A stretch of 52,628 nucleotides of DNA from assembly GCF_004348345.1 (NCBI RefSeq), contig NZ_SMJZ01000034.1, forward strand, positions 1-52,628. The letters are read 5' to 3'. Under the pieces are notes generated by a model that did no database searches, was not told the origin of the DNA, and worked only from the letters and a program-made list of their open reading frames with translations. The position numbers and the translations under genes were made by a program. This DNA comes from Nonomuraea longispora. Lineage in GTDB: Bacteria > Actinomycetota > Actinomycetes > Streptosporangiales > Streptosporangiaceae. Shown piece after piece: positions 19,201-26,866 of the stretch; positions within the stretch are counted from its first letter, which is position 1, and each line of letters starts with the position of its first letter.

Positions 19201-21368
19201 ACCGGATCGAACTCGGGGAGATCGAGGCCGCCCTGGCGGCGCACCCGGCAGTGGCGCAGGCCGTGTGCGTGGCCCCGGGAGAACGGAACCGCAGGCGTCT
19301 GGTCGCGTTCGTGCAAGGGAGCGGTGGCCTCGACGGTTTGGCGGAGTTCCTTGCCGAGCGCCTGCCCACGCATGCCATACCCGCGCAGATCATCTCGGTC
19401 GCCTCTTTCCCCCTGACGGCCAACGGCAAGGTGGACCGGGCGGCGCTGACCAGCAGTGCCGACCGTGCCCCGGAACGCGGTTTCGAGGCGCCGGTCGGGG
19501 TGGTGGAGGAGACGGTCGCGGGGATCTGGGGTGATCTGCTGGGAGTGTCGCGGGTGGGTCGTCATGATGGGTTCTTCGCCTTGGGTGGGGACAGTTTGCT
19601 GGCGACGCGGCTGGTGGATCGGTTGCGGCGGGCGGGGTTGGGCGGTGCGGAGCTGGCCGCGTTGTTCGTGTCGCCGGGGCTGGCGGATTTCGCCGCGACG
19701 TTGGAGTGGGGTGAGGCGTCGCCGGCGAAGTCGATCGTGGCTGATCGTGAGGGCCGGTTCGAGTCGTTCGGGTTGACGGAGGTGCAGCAGGCGTACTGGC
19801 TGGGGCGGCGGTCCGATTTCGTGCTGGGTGGGATCGGCGCGCAGTTCTATGTGGAGTACGAGCATGCCGAGGGGGATCTGGGCCGGTTGGAGGAGGCCTG
19901 GAATCGGCTGGTGGTCCGGCATGACATGCTGCGGGCGGTCGTTGAGGAGGACGGTACGCAGCGGGTGCTGCCGCGGGTGCCGCGCTATCGGTTCGCGGTC
20001 GTGGACGGCGACGCGCGGGTGGTGGAGCGGGTCCGGGAGGAGATGTCGCGGCGGCTGCTGGATCCGGGGTCGTGGCCGTTGTTCGACATCCGTGCGGTGC
20101 GGTGTGGCGGGTCGGTTCGGCTGTGTGTGACGTTGGACAACCTGGTGGTGGACGGGCTGTCCATGTTGATCCTTTTCGCTGAGTGGGAGCGCCTGACCGC
20201 CGATCCGGACGTCGAGCTTCCTGCGATCGGCATCACCTTCCGCGATTACGCGCTCCAGGCACAACCCGACGAGAGCCGGCTCGCCGCGGCCGAGGCGTAT
20301 TGGCTGAGGCGGGCCGCCGAGTTGCCGCCCGGTCCGCGGCTGCCGGTCCTGAAGGACCCCGGCCAGGTCGAGATCCCCCGCTTCCACCGCCGAGAGAGCA
20401 AGATCGACGGGGCGGCCTGGCACGCCCTCACCGAGCAGGCGAGGCTCAACGGGCTCACACCGTCGGTGCTGCTGCTCGCTTGTTTCGCCGAGGTGCTCTC
20501 GGCCTGGAGCGGGCAGCCGGACCTGACCGTCAACCTCACCCTGTTCGACCGGCGCGACGTCCACCCCGACATCGGCCACGTCGTCGGCGACTTCACCTCG
20601 CTGCTGCTGGTGGCCTACCGCCGGCGGCCGGAGGAGAGCTGGCTGGAACGGGTGCGCCGCCTCCAGGAGCAGGTCTGGCGCGACCTCGACCACCAGGAGA
20701 TCTCGGGCGTGCGCGTGCTGCGCGAGCTGGCCCGCCAGAACGCCGGGCTCACGCAGGCGGTTCCGGTGGTCTTCACCAGCATGCTCGGCGTCGACGACGC
20801 CCTGGCCCGCACGGTCCGGTGGCCCGACCACACCCGATCCCAGACCCCTCAGGTCTGGCTCGACCACCAAGCCGTCGAGCTACCGGACGGCGTGTTGCTG
20901 AGCTGGGACAGCGTCGACGAACTGTTCCCCAGCGGCCTGGTGGACACCGCGTTCACCGCCTACCTGGAGCTGGTGGAACGGCTGACCAGGGCGGACTGGA
21001 CGCGGCCGATCGATCCATCGATGCCCGGCGCGCTCGAACCCATGGCTGAGCCCGCTCCGGTCGACGCGGACGTAAGGACCGCGCACGACGTGGGGCCCGA
21101 CGGCCCGCCGCAAGGTGAGGTGGAGCAAAGTCTGGCCGTGCTGTGGGGCGAGCTGCTCGGCCGCGTCCCCGAGAGCCGGACCGACAACTTCTTCGTGCTG
21201 GGTGGCGATTCGCTGGGCGGCACCCGGATGCTCCAGCGAGCCGCCCAGAAGTTCGGGGTCGATCTCTCGCTGCGTGCGTTCTTCGCCGCTCCCGTGCTCG
21301 CCGTCCTCGCCCGCGACATCGACGAGCAGCTCATCGCATCGGACGCTCTGGAGGACGGAACGCTATGA
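13224..21368 (+). CDS. NRPS 1: ArCP-Cy1-A1-PCP1-Cy2-A2-PCP2-Cy3-PCP3
   Basis: 2714 aa; ATG at 13224 preferred over an in-frame TTG at 13212. Order: aryl carrier (Ser40 in LGFDSIRL); Cy1 with DxxxxDxxS at Asp242-Ser250; A1 (about 560-1060, P-loop TSGSTGVPKG, A10 Lys near 1054); PCP1 (Ser1110); Cy2 (motif at Asp1288-Ser1296); A2 (about 1600-2075, Lys2069); PCP2 (Ser2124); Cy3 (Asp2305-Ser2313); PCP3 (Ser2663). Cy3-PCP3 has no adenylation domain. Pocket residues read from alignment to GrsA positions: A1 D-L-Y-S-M-G-L-I-H-K, A2 D-L-F-N-M-S-L-I-W-K (cysteine-like). Salicylate is loaded on ArCP and successively condensed and heterocyclised. The stop overlaps the NRPS2 start by ATGA. Codon use changes abruptly around PCP2-Cy3 (about 19500-20200). 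Confidence 0.95.
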   Translation: MNEPLSVSPDDLRVAVGELAEASAEQVSEDTDLFTLGFDSIRLMRLVGWLRRQGVAVSFADLAEHTTVGEWWSVIRESGPRRDVTAPRPDVDEAGVFDLAVMQHAFWVGRAENQRLGGVAAHFYTEFDMGFDVRFDAGSDTSEGPGVDPGRLEPAVRALFARHGMLRVRIGDDGRQRIGEQPNWPGLRVHDLRGMETAEAERRLAATRESLSHRIMDIASGEVFDIQLSLFDGGSRLHVNLDMVAADALSLRVLLADLSELYTNGADADLPPLGYSYPRYRAERAATSREEREQAAAWWRKRLADLPGPPALPVVPDDSAGATPTVVRRHHWIAPAGRQRLREWAHQRGLTPAVVLATAFAEVIARWSATDRFLLNLPTFDREPLHDDVGRLVGDFSSSVLLDVDLAEAMPFSARAARVQKDLREAMGHAAYTGVEVLRDLTRANGGEVVLAPVVFTSALELGELFAPDVRRCFGEPSWIISQGPQVWLDAQATELDDGLLVNWDARESVFPPGLLDAMFKAFVDLVGALIADRTSWDAPAPRGLPAAQRPVRERVNDNDGPAAGGPLHERFFRLAEDGPDRIALVWTTPGDGGTDGSMTYGELSLRARRVAGLLHARGIRPGDTVGITLPKGPDQVVAVLGALAAGAAYVPSGLDVPPARRAHVYGAAGVTHVLTDQEHDWPPGVTSIPMEDAVRFAPLPDIAHVDPEAVMYVLFTSGSTGVPKGVEVPHRAVANTIDAVNDVFGVDGSDRTMTLSSLDFDLSAYDMFAFLSRGGSVAVLHEEQRRDARAWARMLRRWDVTVVSCVPALLDMLLVAGSRDLPGSRLRLVMLGGDWVTVDLPGRLRELVPGCRFAGLGGMTEAAIHTTVREVDQVDPAWRAVPYGRPLRNMRCRVADARGEDRPDWVPGELWVSGPGVARGYRGDPERTAEKFVEVDGRRWYRTGDLARYLPDGTLEFLGRSDHQVKIRGHRIELGEIEAHLAAHPGVGRAIATVVEVAAGPRLAAAVVASDPETPGRLEADSLRHWLGERVPRYMVPEVIRVLEGLPLTGNGKIDRKAIHAAFALAGRDDGFEPPVGVVEETVAALWRELLGAERVGRRDGFFALGGDSLLATRLVNRLREAGMRGAEIAHLFETPALAEFAEALTPGAGEATPVLVPDAGRRFDPFPLTEVQQAYWLGRSEGLALGGVPAVFRLTFDGAGVDLDRLRQALERLVARHDMLRAVIGDDGTQRILPETPPVTIQVLDAAVPDPEFLYGWAGEPGRWPLFDVRAVRYGDGRTRLAVSVDAVAFDALSVNTMIAELAQLYAEPAAELPPIGVTFRDHVMNTPPSDRTAAEAYWRERLAELPPGPQLPLDANPAAVRPRFTRRAAGVPVGRWKKIKERAREHGLTPSVVLLECYGRVLSRWSDRQDLTVNLTLFDRHDVHPDIGRVLGDFTTLLPLEYRPVKGEGWLVAARRLQARLGRDLEHRAVSSIWVQRELARGTDAPSAAFPVVFTSTLGLGGEPFSGLPEAFPRWVGGASQTPQVWLDHQLFEHEGELQLVWDAVDELFPPGVLDAMFAAYRDLLVWLGDEEDWSRRPVMALPVEQRLARERVNATTGQESGRLLHQAFFERAEADPGHTALLCRDGEQVSYGVLADRALRVAALLAGRGVRPGDPVAVSLPKGPDQIAAVLGTLAAGGVYVPVGVDQPELRRRSLMERAGVVTVLDDLAGADQCEPLSSPVVVAPEALAYVIFTSGSTGEPKGVEISHRSAVNTVDDIVQRYGVGPADRVLAVSALDFDLSVFDVFGLLGAGGALVLIGEDDRRDAQRWVELVRRHRVTVWNTVPALLEMLVTVAEMDRSLPGSLRLAMVSGDWVGLDLPGRLRSLVPGCDFIALGGATEASIWSNAFEVTYVNPEWSSIPYGYPLRNQRFRVMDQEDRDCPDWVPGELWIGGIGVAAGYRGDQERTADKFVEDDAGRWYRTGDLGRYWPDGTLEFLGRRDTQVKVRGHRIELGEIEAALAAHPAVAQAVCVAPGERNRRRLVAFVQGSGGLDGLAEFLAERLPTHAIPAQIISVASFPLTANGKVDRAALTSSADRAPERGFEAPVGVVEETVAGIWGDLLGVSRVGRHDGFFALGGDSLLATRLVDRLRRAGLGGAELAALFVSPGLADFAATLEWGEASPAKSIVADREGRFESFGLTEVQQAYWLGRRSDFVLGGIGAQFYVEYEHAEGDLGRLEEAWNRLVVRHDMLRAVVEEDGTQRVLPRVPRYRFAVVDGDARVVERVREEMSRRLLDPGSWPLFDIRAVRCGGSVRLCVTLDNLVVDGLSMLILFAEWERLTADPDVELPAIGITFRDYALQAQPDESRLAAAEAYWLRRAAELPPGPRLPVLKDPGQVEIPRFHRRESKIDGAAWHALTEQARLNGLTPSVLLLACFAEVLSAWSGQPDLTVNLTLFDRRDVHPDIGHVVGDFTSLLLVAYRRRPEESWLERVRRLQEQVWRDLDHQEISGVRVLRELARQNAGLTQAVPVVFTSMLGVDDALARTVRWPDHTRSQTPQVWLDHQAVELPDGVLLSWDSVDELFPSGLVDTAFTAYLELVERLTRADWTRPIDPSMPGALEPMAEPAPVDADVRTAHDVGPDGPPQGEVEQSLAVLWGELLGRVPESRTDNFFVLGGDSLGGTRMLQRAAQKFGVDLSLRAFFAAPVLAVLARDIDEQLIASDALEDGTL

Positions 21369-24300
21369 CAGTCAGTGACCTGGTCACCGAGCTGGGCCAC
21401 CTCGGTGTCCGGCTGTGGGCCGAGGACGGCCGGCTCCGTTATCGGGCACCGCGCGGGGTCCTCACCGAAGAGCGCAAGGCCCGGCTCATCGCGTGTAGGG
21501 CCGAGTTACTGGCCTACCTCCAGGCGGACACGGCCACGCTGGTCACCGACCCCGCGGCCCGGTACGAGCCGTTTCCTCTGACCCAGATGCAGTCGGCCTA
21601 CCTGCTCGGACGGCACCAGACGTTCGAGTACGGCGGCGTCGCCTGTACCGGATATCTCGAGATCGCCTACGAGGGGGTCGCGCCTGAGCACCTCGAACGT
21701 GCCTGGAACGAGCTCGTCCGGCGCCACGACATGCTGCGCGCGGTCGTGGACGGCGAAGGACACCAGAGGATCCTCCCGTCCGTCGACGGCTACGCGATTC
21801 CGGTCACCGACCTGAGCGGGGCGCCCGATGCCCGGGCCGAGGACCATGTCGCCGCCATCCGACGAGAGCTGCACGACAGCGTCGGCGACACTGGCGCCTG
21901 GCCGCTGTTCGCCCTGCACACCACGGTGACCGATCGCGTCACCGTGCTGCACCTGCTGATCGAGCTCCTGGTCGTCGACTCCGCGAGCCTGCAGCTTCTC
22001 CTCGCGGAGCTGGATCAGCTCCTGCTCGGCGAGAAGCCGCCACCACCACCGGCGGCCACGTTCCGCGACTACGTCATGGCGGAGCGGTCGCTGCGCGACG
22101 GCCCCTCTTTCCACCGGGACCGGGCTTACTGGCTCGACCGGATCGACGACCTGCCTCCGGCGCCCGAGTTGCCGATGCTGGGCGACCTGCTTCCGCGTTC
22201 AGAACCATGGCAGGAGGTAGGCCCGGCCCGGTTCCGCCGCCTGAGCCGGCAACTGTCCCAGGACGAATGGACAGGCCTGCGCGAGCGTGCGCGGCGGCAC
22301 GGCGTCACCGAGTCGGGGACCCTGCTCGCCGCCTACGCGGAGACCATCGGCCGGTGGGCCCGCAATCGCCGGTTCACCCTGAACCTGCCGATCTTCAACC
22401 GTCTTCCGCTGCACGAACGGATCGAGTCCGTGGTCGGCGACTTCACCACCGTGAGCCTGCTCGCCGTCGACCTGGACGCGGGGCCGTCCTTCGCCGAACG
22501 TGCCAAGGCCCTCACCTCCCGGCTCTTCGACGACCTCGACCATCGCCTCTTCACCGGGCTGGACGTGCTGGCCGAGCTGACCAGGCGGCGGGGCCGACCG
22601 GCATTGATGCCCGTCGTGTTCACCAGCACCCTGGGTTCGGGCGCCTCTCCGGAACGGGAGCCGATGGGCCGGTTCCTGAACGGCCTGACGCAGACGCCGC
22701 AGGTGTGGATCGACTGCCAGGTCGTGCAGCAGGCCGGCCCGCCGCTGCTCATCTGGGATGTCCGGTGGGACGTGCTGCCGGAAGGGCTCGCCGAAGACGC
22801 GTTCGGGGCGTTCACCACCCTGGTCGCCGAACTCGCCACCACGGAACAGGCATGGGAGGACGGTGACCCCGTGCGGTTGCCGCCCGGCCAGCGCGTGCGC
22901 AGGACCGAGGCGAACGACACCTCCGCGCCCTTGCCCGACCACCTTCTGCATGAGCCGATCCTGAACCATGCCCGCGACACGCCGGACCGTACGGCTGTCG
23001 CCGACGCGCGGACGACGCTCAGTTACGGGGAGCTGTACGCGAGGGCGGCCGCCATCGCCTCCCGGCTGCGGGCCGCCGGATGCGAACCCGGCGACAGGGT
23101 CGCAGTGGTCATGAGCAAGGGCGTGGAGCAGGTGGTCGGGGTGTTGGGCGCGCTGCTCGTCGGCGGCGTTTACCTGCCGCTCGACCACGGGCAGCCGCGA
23201 GCGCGCCGCGACCGGATCCTCGCCGACGGAGGGGTCCGGTTCGCGCTGACCCAGTCGTGGAGCGAGGCGGGCGATCAGCTGCCAGCCGAGATGAGCACCA
23301 TCGCCGTCGACACGATCGGCCTGGACGACGCATCACCCGAGCTGCCCGCCCGCCTGGCCTCGCCGGACGACCCGGCCTATGTGATCTACACGTCCGGGTC
23401 GACCGGCGCGCCCAAGGGCGTCGTGATCAGCCATCGGGCCGCGGCCAACACCATCGCGGACATCAACGCCCGATTCGCCGTCGCGCCGCAGGACCGCGTG
23501 CTCAGCATCGTGAACCTCGGCTTCGACCTGTCCGTCTACGACATCTTCGGCGTCCTCGCCGCGGGTGGCACGGTCGTCATTCCGGACGGCGACCGGCGCG
23601 CCGACCCCTCGCACTGGGCGGATCTCATCGATATGCACGGCGTCACGCTGTGGAACTCGGTGCCGTCCCAGCTGCGCATGTTCCAGGAGTATCTGGCCGA
23701 CGCAGGGGAGCGCGCCGCCACGTTGCGGCTGGCGATGCTGTCGGGAGACTGGATTCCGGTGAGTGTGCCCAGCCGGGTCTGGGAACATCTGCCCGGCCTG
23801 CGCATCGTGGCGCTCGGCGGCGCCACGGAGGCGTCCATCTGGTCGATCGTCTACCCGATCGACGAGGTCAGGCCCGGCTGGCGAAGCATCCCGTACGGCA
23901 GGCCGCTGGCCAATCAGACGTTCCACGTCCTCGACGACGCCCTGCGTGACCGCCCGGACTGGGTGGCCGGTGAGCTCTACATCGGCGGCGCCGGCCTGGC
24001 GCAGGGGTATCTCGGAGATCCGGAGAAGACCGCGTCGCGCTTCATCACCCATCCGGTCACCGGCGACCGGCTCTATCGCACCGGTGATCTCGGACGTTAC
24101 CTGCCGGATGGCGTGATCGAATTCCTGGGGCGGGAGGACACCCAGGTCAAGGTGCGGGGACATCGGGTGGAACTCGGGGAGATCGAGGCGGCGCTGCGGT
24201 CCCATCCGGCCCTCGCCGACGCGGCCGTGCTCGCCGTGGGCGACGGCGACGCCAGAAGACTCGCCGCCTTCGCCGAGCTCGGGCCCGCCGACGTGCTCGA

Positions 24301-26866
24301 TCAGGCGGCCGGAAGCACTGAGGAGTTCACAGCCGTCATCGACGCGGCAGCCACGGCATGGCGAACGGCCGCGGAGGCGCTGGACGCCGAGGCGTTCACC
24401 GTCCTCATGCAAGAGACCGACACGGCCGCGGTTCAGGCCATGGCAGCGCAGCTGCGCGCGAGCGGGCTCTTCGCCACGCCCGGAGCCGGGCACACGGCAG
24501 CCGAGATCGCCGACGCCACCGGAGTCGCGGACCGGCACCGGAGACTCCTGCGGCGCTGGCTCGACGCCCTGGTCGCCGCGGAGGCCGTGAGATTCGACGA
24601 GGAGGCGGGCACGTTCCACGACCTCGTCCCCGCCGACCAGGGATCGGTGGCGATGGCCTGGGATCGGGTGAGCGAGCTGGAGGAGCGCGTCGGTTACGGG
24701 GATGGCCTCATGCGGTTGATCCGCACCTGTGGAGACCGCCTCGGCGACCTGCTCCGCGGGGACTTCGACGTGCGCGACGCCCTTTTCCCTGACGGCGAGT
24801 TCGGCGCCGCCAGGGCGGTCTACCGCGAGAACCTGGTCGCGCGGGGGATCAACGGCATCGTCGCGGCGGCCCTCCGGCGGATCGCCGAACGGCACGGTCG
24901 GCGATCCGCCGGTGCGGGGCCTCTGCGGATCCTGGAGGTGGGCGCCGGCATAGCCGGGACGACGGCGGACGTGGTGCCGGCGGTGGCCGATCTCGCACCC
25001 GACTACCTGTTCACTGACATCTCGGAGTTCTTCCTGAGCGAGGCGCGCGGGACGTTCGGCGAGCATCCGTGGATGCGGTACGGACTTTTCGACGTCAACG
25101 CCGACTTCCGGGCCCAGGGCTATTCGTCCAACAGCGCGGACGTCATTCTCTGCGCCAACGTGCTGCACAACGCCCTGAACGCGGCGGAGGTGCTGGCACG
25201 GCTGCGGGAGATGCTCGCCCCCGGCGGCTGGCTGGTGTTCATCGAGCCGACCCGGCCGCACAACTATCCGCAGCTCGTGTCGATGGAGTTCGAGTTCACG
25301 GGCGAGGGCTTCACCGATGACCGCGTCCGCACGGGGCGGGCGTTCTTCACGCGGGACCAGTGGCTGGACCTTCTGGCTGAGACGGGGGCAGAGGATCTGA
25401 TCTGCCTCCCTCCGGAGGACAGCGCGCTGGGCCTGGCGGGGCAGGGCGCCCTTCTCGCCCGGTTCGACGCAGGCCGTGCTTATACGACGGCGGAGCAGGT
25501 CACGGCGCACCTCACGGCCCAGGTGCCGGAGTACATGGTGCCGGCGACGGTGCAGTTGGTGAACGCCCTGCCGCGCTCGGCGAACGGAAAGCTCGACAGA
25601 TCCGCGCTCACGAGCCTGCTCCCCGCGAGCCAAGGGGACCAGGTGATCGACACCGGCCAGACGCTCGCCGACGACCTGGAGCGGGGTATCGCCGAGCTGT
25701 GGGGTGAGCTGCTCGGCGTCCAGCATGTCGGCCGCGAACAGGACTTCTACTCCCTCGGCGGCGATTCACTCCTGCTGTCACGCATGGTCGGACGCCTCCG
25801 CGAACAGGTGCCCGAGGCCGCAGGAGTGGAGTGGGCACTGCTGACCCGCCGGATGCTGCATGACCCCACGGTCCGGGGTCTCGCCGGCTACCTGCGCTCG
25901 TCCGGTGGCGCCGGTGCGGTGGCCGAGAAGCGGGACTGCCCCGTCGTCGTGCTGAGCGAGAGCGCCGGATCCGACGAGCCTCTGTGCGTCTTCGTGCACG
26001 CGGGAACCGGCACGCTCCAGCCGTACCAGCCGCTGCTGGCGAGGCTGCGAGCCGTCGGCCGCGGTGGGCTGCTCGGATTGGAGATCACCGATCTCGATCG
26101 CTACCTCGCGCTGCCTCCCGAGGCGGTGATCGACCGGCTGGCCGCCGACTACACGCGCGAACTGCTGGGTCACGGCTCCACCTTCACCGTGGTCGGATAC
26201 TGCCTCGGTGGGCTGCTCGCGACCGAGGTGGCCCGCACGCTCATCGAGGCGGGTGCCACCGTCGAGGGGCTGATGGTGATCAGCTCATACCAGCCACCGG
26301 CGGTGGACGACGAGTTGATGGTGGAGTACCTGTTCGCCCAATCGATGGGCGCCGACCTCGAAGCCCTCGGGCTGCCGCATGACGCCGAGGTGATCGGCCG
26401 GGCGGTGCGCGAGATCCTGGCGACGACGCCGGAGCGACTCCCGGACGGCTGCCTCACCTCCCTGAACGGTGAGCACGCCGCGGTGGGCTCGTCGTTCAGG
26501 GCTTTCGCCCGAGACGACCGGCCGCGGCGGCTCGCCGCGATCCACCGGGTCGCCACCCCCGAGGGCGCCTACAACTCCGGGAGCTATACCCTCGCGGAGT
26601 TCACCCGCTTCTTCGAGGTCTTCCGGCAGAGCATGCTCGCCGTCAGCCGCCATCGCGCCGACCCCTACGCCGGACCGATGACGCTGCTGCGCAACAGCGG
26701 CTCGTCGACCCTGCTGCCCGGTTCGAGGGTCGATGTAGGCCGCTTCTGGGAGCGAATCGGTATGGGCGGCATCTCCGTGCACGACCTCCCCGGCGATCAC
26801 TTCGGCTGCATGTCCGCGTCGAACGCGCCTGAGATCGCCCACCTGCTCGCGAGGGCCGGGCGATGA
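21365..26866 (+). CDS. NRPS 2: TubC-type docking-Cy4-A3(with inserted MT)-PCP4-TE
   Basis: 1833 aa. Residues 1-55 (LGVRLWAEDGRLRYRAP) are a TubC-like N-terminal docking domain, expected to bind the NRPS1 C-terminus. Cy4 has E-x4-D-x2-S (Glu200, Asp205, Ser208), with Glu in place of the first Asp. A3 (about 520-965) has pocket D-L-Y-N-M-S-L-I-W-K, cysteine-like. A methyltransferase of about 345 residues (985-1330, SAM loop ILEVGAGIAGT near 1189) is inserted before the A10 lysine (Lys1409), as in PchF. PCP4 carries Ser1468. The terminal thioesterase has GYCLGG with Cys1613 as nucleophile instead of Ser. Overall this is PchF-like: cyclise cysteine, methylate after ring reduction, release. The stop overlaps the reductase start by ATGA. 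Confidence 0.95.
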   Translation: MTVSDLVTELGHLGVRLWAEDGRLRYRAPRGVLTEERKARLIACRAELLAYLQADTATLVTDPAARYEPFPLTQMQSAYLLGRHQTFEYGGVACTGYLEIAYEGVAPEHLERAWNELVRRHDMLRAVVDGEGHQRILPSVDGYAIPVTDLSGAPDARAEDHVAAIRRELHDSVGDTGAWPLFALHTTVTDRVTVLHLLIELLVVDSASLQLLLAELDQLLLGEKPPPPPAATFRDYVMAERSLRDGPSFHRDRAYWLDRIDDLPPAPELPMLGDLLPRSEPWQEVGPARFRRLSRQLSQDEWTGLRERARRHGVTESGTLLAAYAETIGRWARNRRFTLNLPIFNRLPLHERIESVVGDFTTVSLLAVDLDAGPSFAERAKALTSRLFDDLDHRLFTGLDVLAELTRRRGRPALMPVVFTSTLGSGASPEREPMGRFLNGLTQTPQVWIDCQVVQQAGPPLLIWDVRWDVLPEGLAEDAFGAFTTLVAELATTEQAWEDGDPVRLPPGQRVRRTEANDTSAPLPDHLLHEPILNHARDTPDRTAVADARTTLSYGELYARAAAIASRLRAAGCEPGDRVAVVMSKGVEQVVGVLGALLVGGVYLPLDHGQPRARRDRILADGGVRFALTQSWSEAGDQLPAEMSTIAVDTIGLDDASPELPARLASPDDPAYVIYTSGSTGAPKGVVISHRAAANTIADINARFAVAPQDRVLSIVNLGFDLSVYDIFGVLAAGGTVVIPDGDRRADPSHWADLIDMHGVTLWNSVPSQLRMFQEYLADAGERAATLRLAMLSGDWIPVSVPSRVWEHLPGLRIVALGGATEASIWSIVYPIDEVRPGWRSIPYGRPLANQTFHVLDDALRDRPDWVAGELYIGGAGLAQGYLGDPEKTASRFITHPVTGDRLYRTGDLGRYLPDGVIEFLGREDTQVKVRGHRVELGEIEAALRSHPALADAAVLAVGDGDARRLAAFAELGPADVLDQAAGSTEEFTAVIDAAATAWRTAAEALDAEAFTVLMQETDTAAVQAMAAQLRASGLFATPGAGHTAAEIADATGVADRHRRLLRRWLDALVAAEAVRFDEEAGTFHDLVPADQGSVAMAWDRVSELEERVGYGDGLMRLIRTCGDRLGDLLRGDFDVRDALFPDGEFGAARAVYRENLVARGINGIVAAALRRIAERHGRRSAGAGPLRILEVGAGIAGTTADVVPAVADLAPDYLFTDISEFFLSEARGTFGEHPWMRYGLFDVNADFRAQGYSSNSADVILCANVLHNALNAAEVLARLREMLAPGGWLVFIEPTRPHNYPQLVSMEFEFTGEGFTDDRVRTGRAFFTRDQWLDLLAETGAEDLICLPPEDSALGLAGQGALLARFDAGRAYTTAEQVTAHLTAQVPEYMVPATVQLVNALPRSANGKLDRSALTSLLPASQGDQVIDTGQTLADDLERGIAELWGELLGVQHVGREQDFYSLGGDSLLLSRMVGRLREQVPEAAGVEWALLTRRMLHDPTVRGLAGYLRSSGGAGAVAEKRDCPVVVLSESAGSDEPLCVFVHAGTGTLQPYQPLLARLRAVGRGGLLGLEITDLDRYLALPPEAVIDRLAADYTRELLGHGSTFTVVGYCLGGLLATEVARTLIEAGATVEGLMVISSYQPPAVDDELMVEYLFAQSMGADLEALGLPHDAEVIGRAVREILATTPERLPDGCLTSLNGEHAAVGSSFRAFARDDRPRRLAAIHRVATPEGAYNSGSYTLAEFTRFFEVFRQSMLAVSRHRADPYAGPMTLLRNSGSSTLLPGSRVDVGRFWERIGMGGISVHDLPGDHFGCMSASNAPEIAHLLARAGR

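Noticed and set aside
21143..21364. Extension of NRPS2 upstream into the NRPS1 reading region
   Set aside because: Arg/Pro-rich out-of-frame translation of PCP3; the ATG at 21365 begins the docking domain and overlaps the NRPS1 stop.
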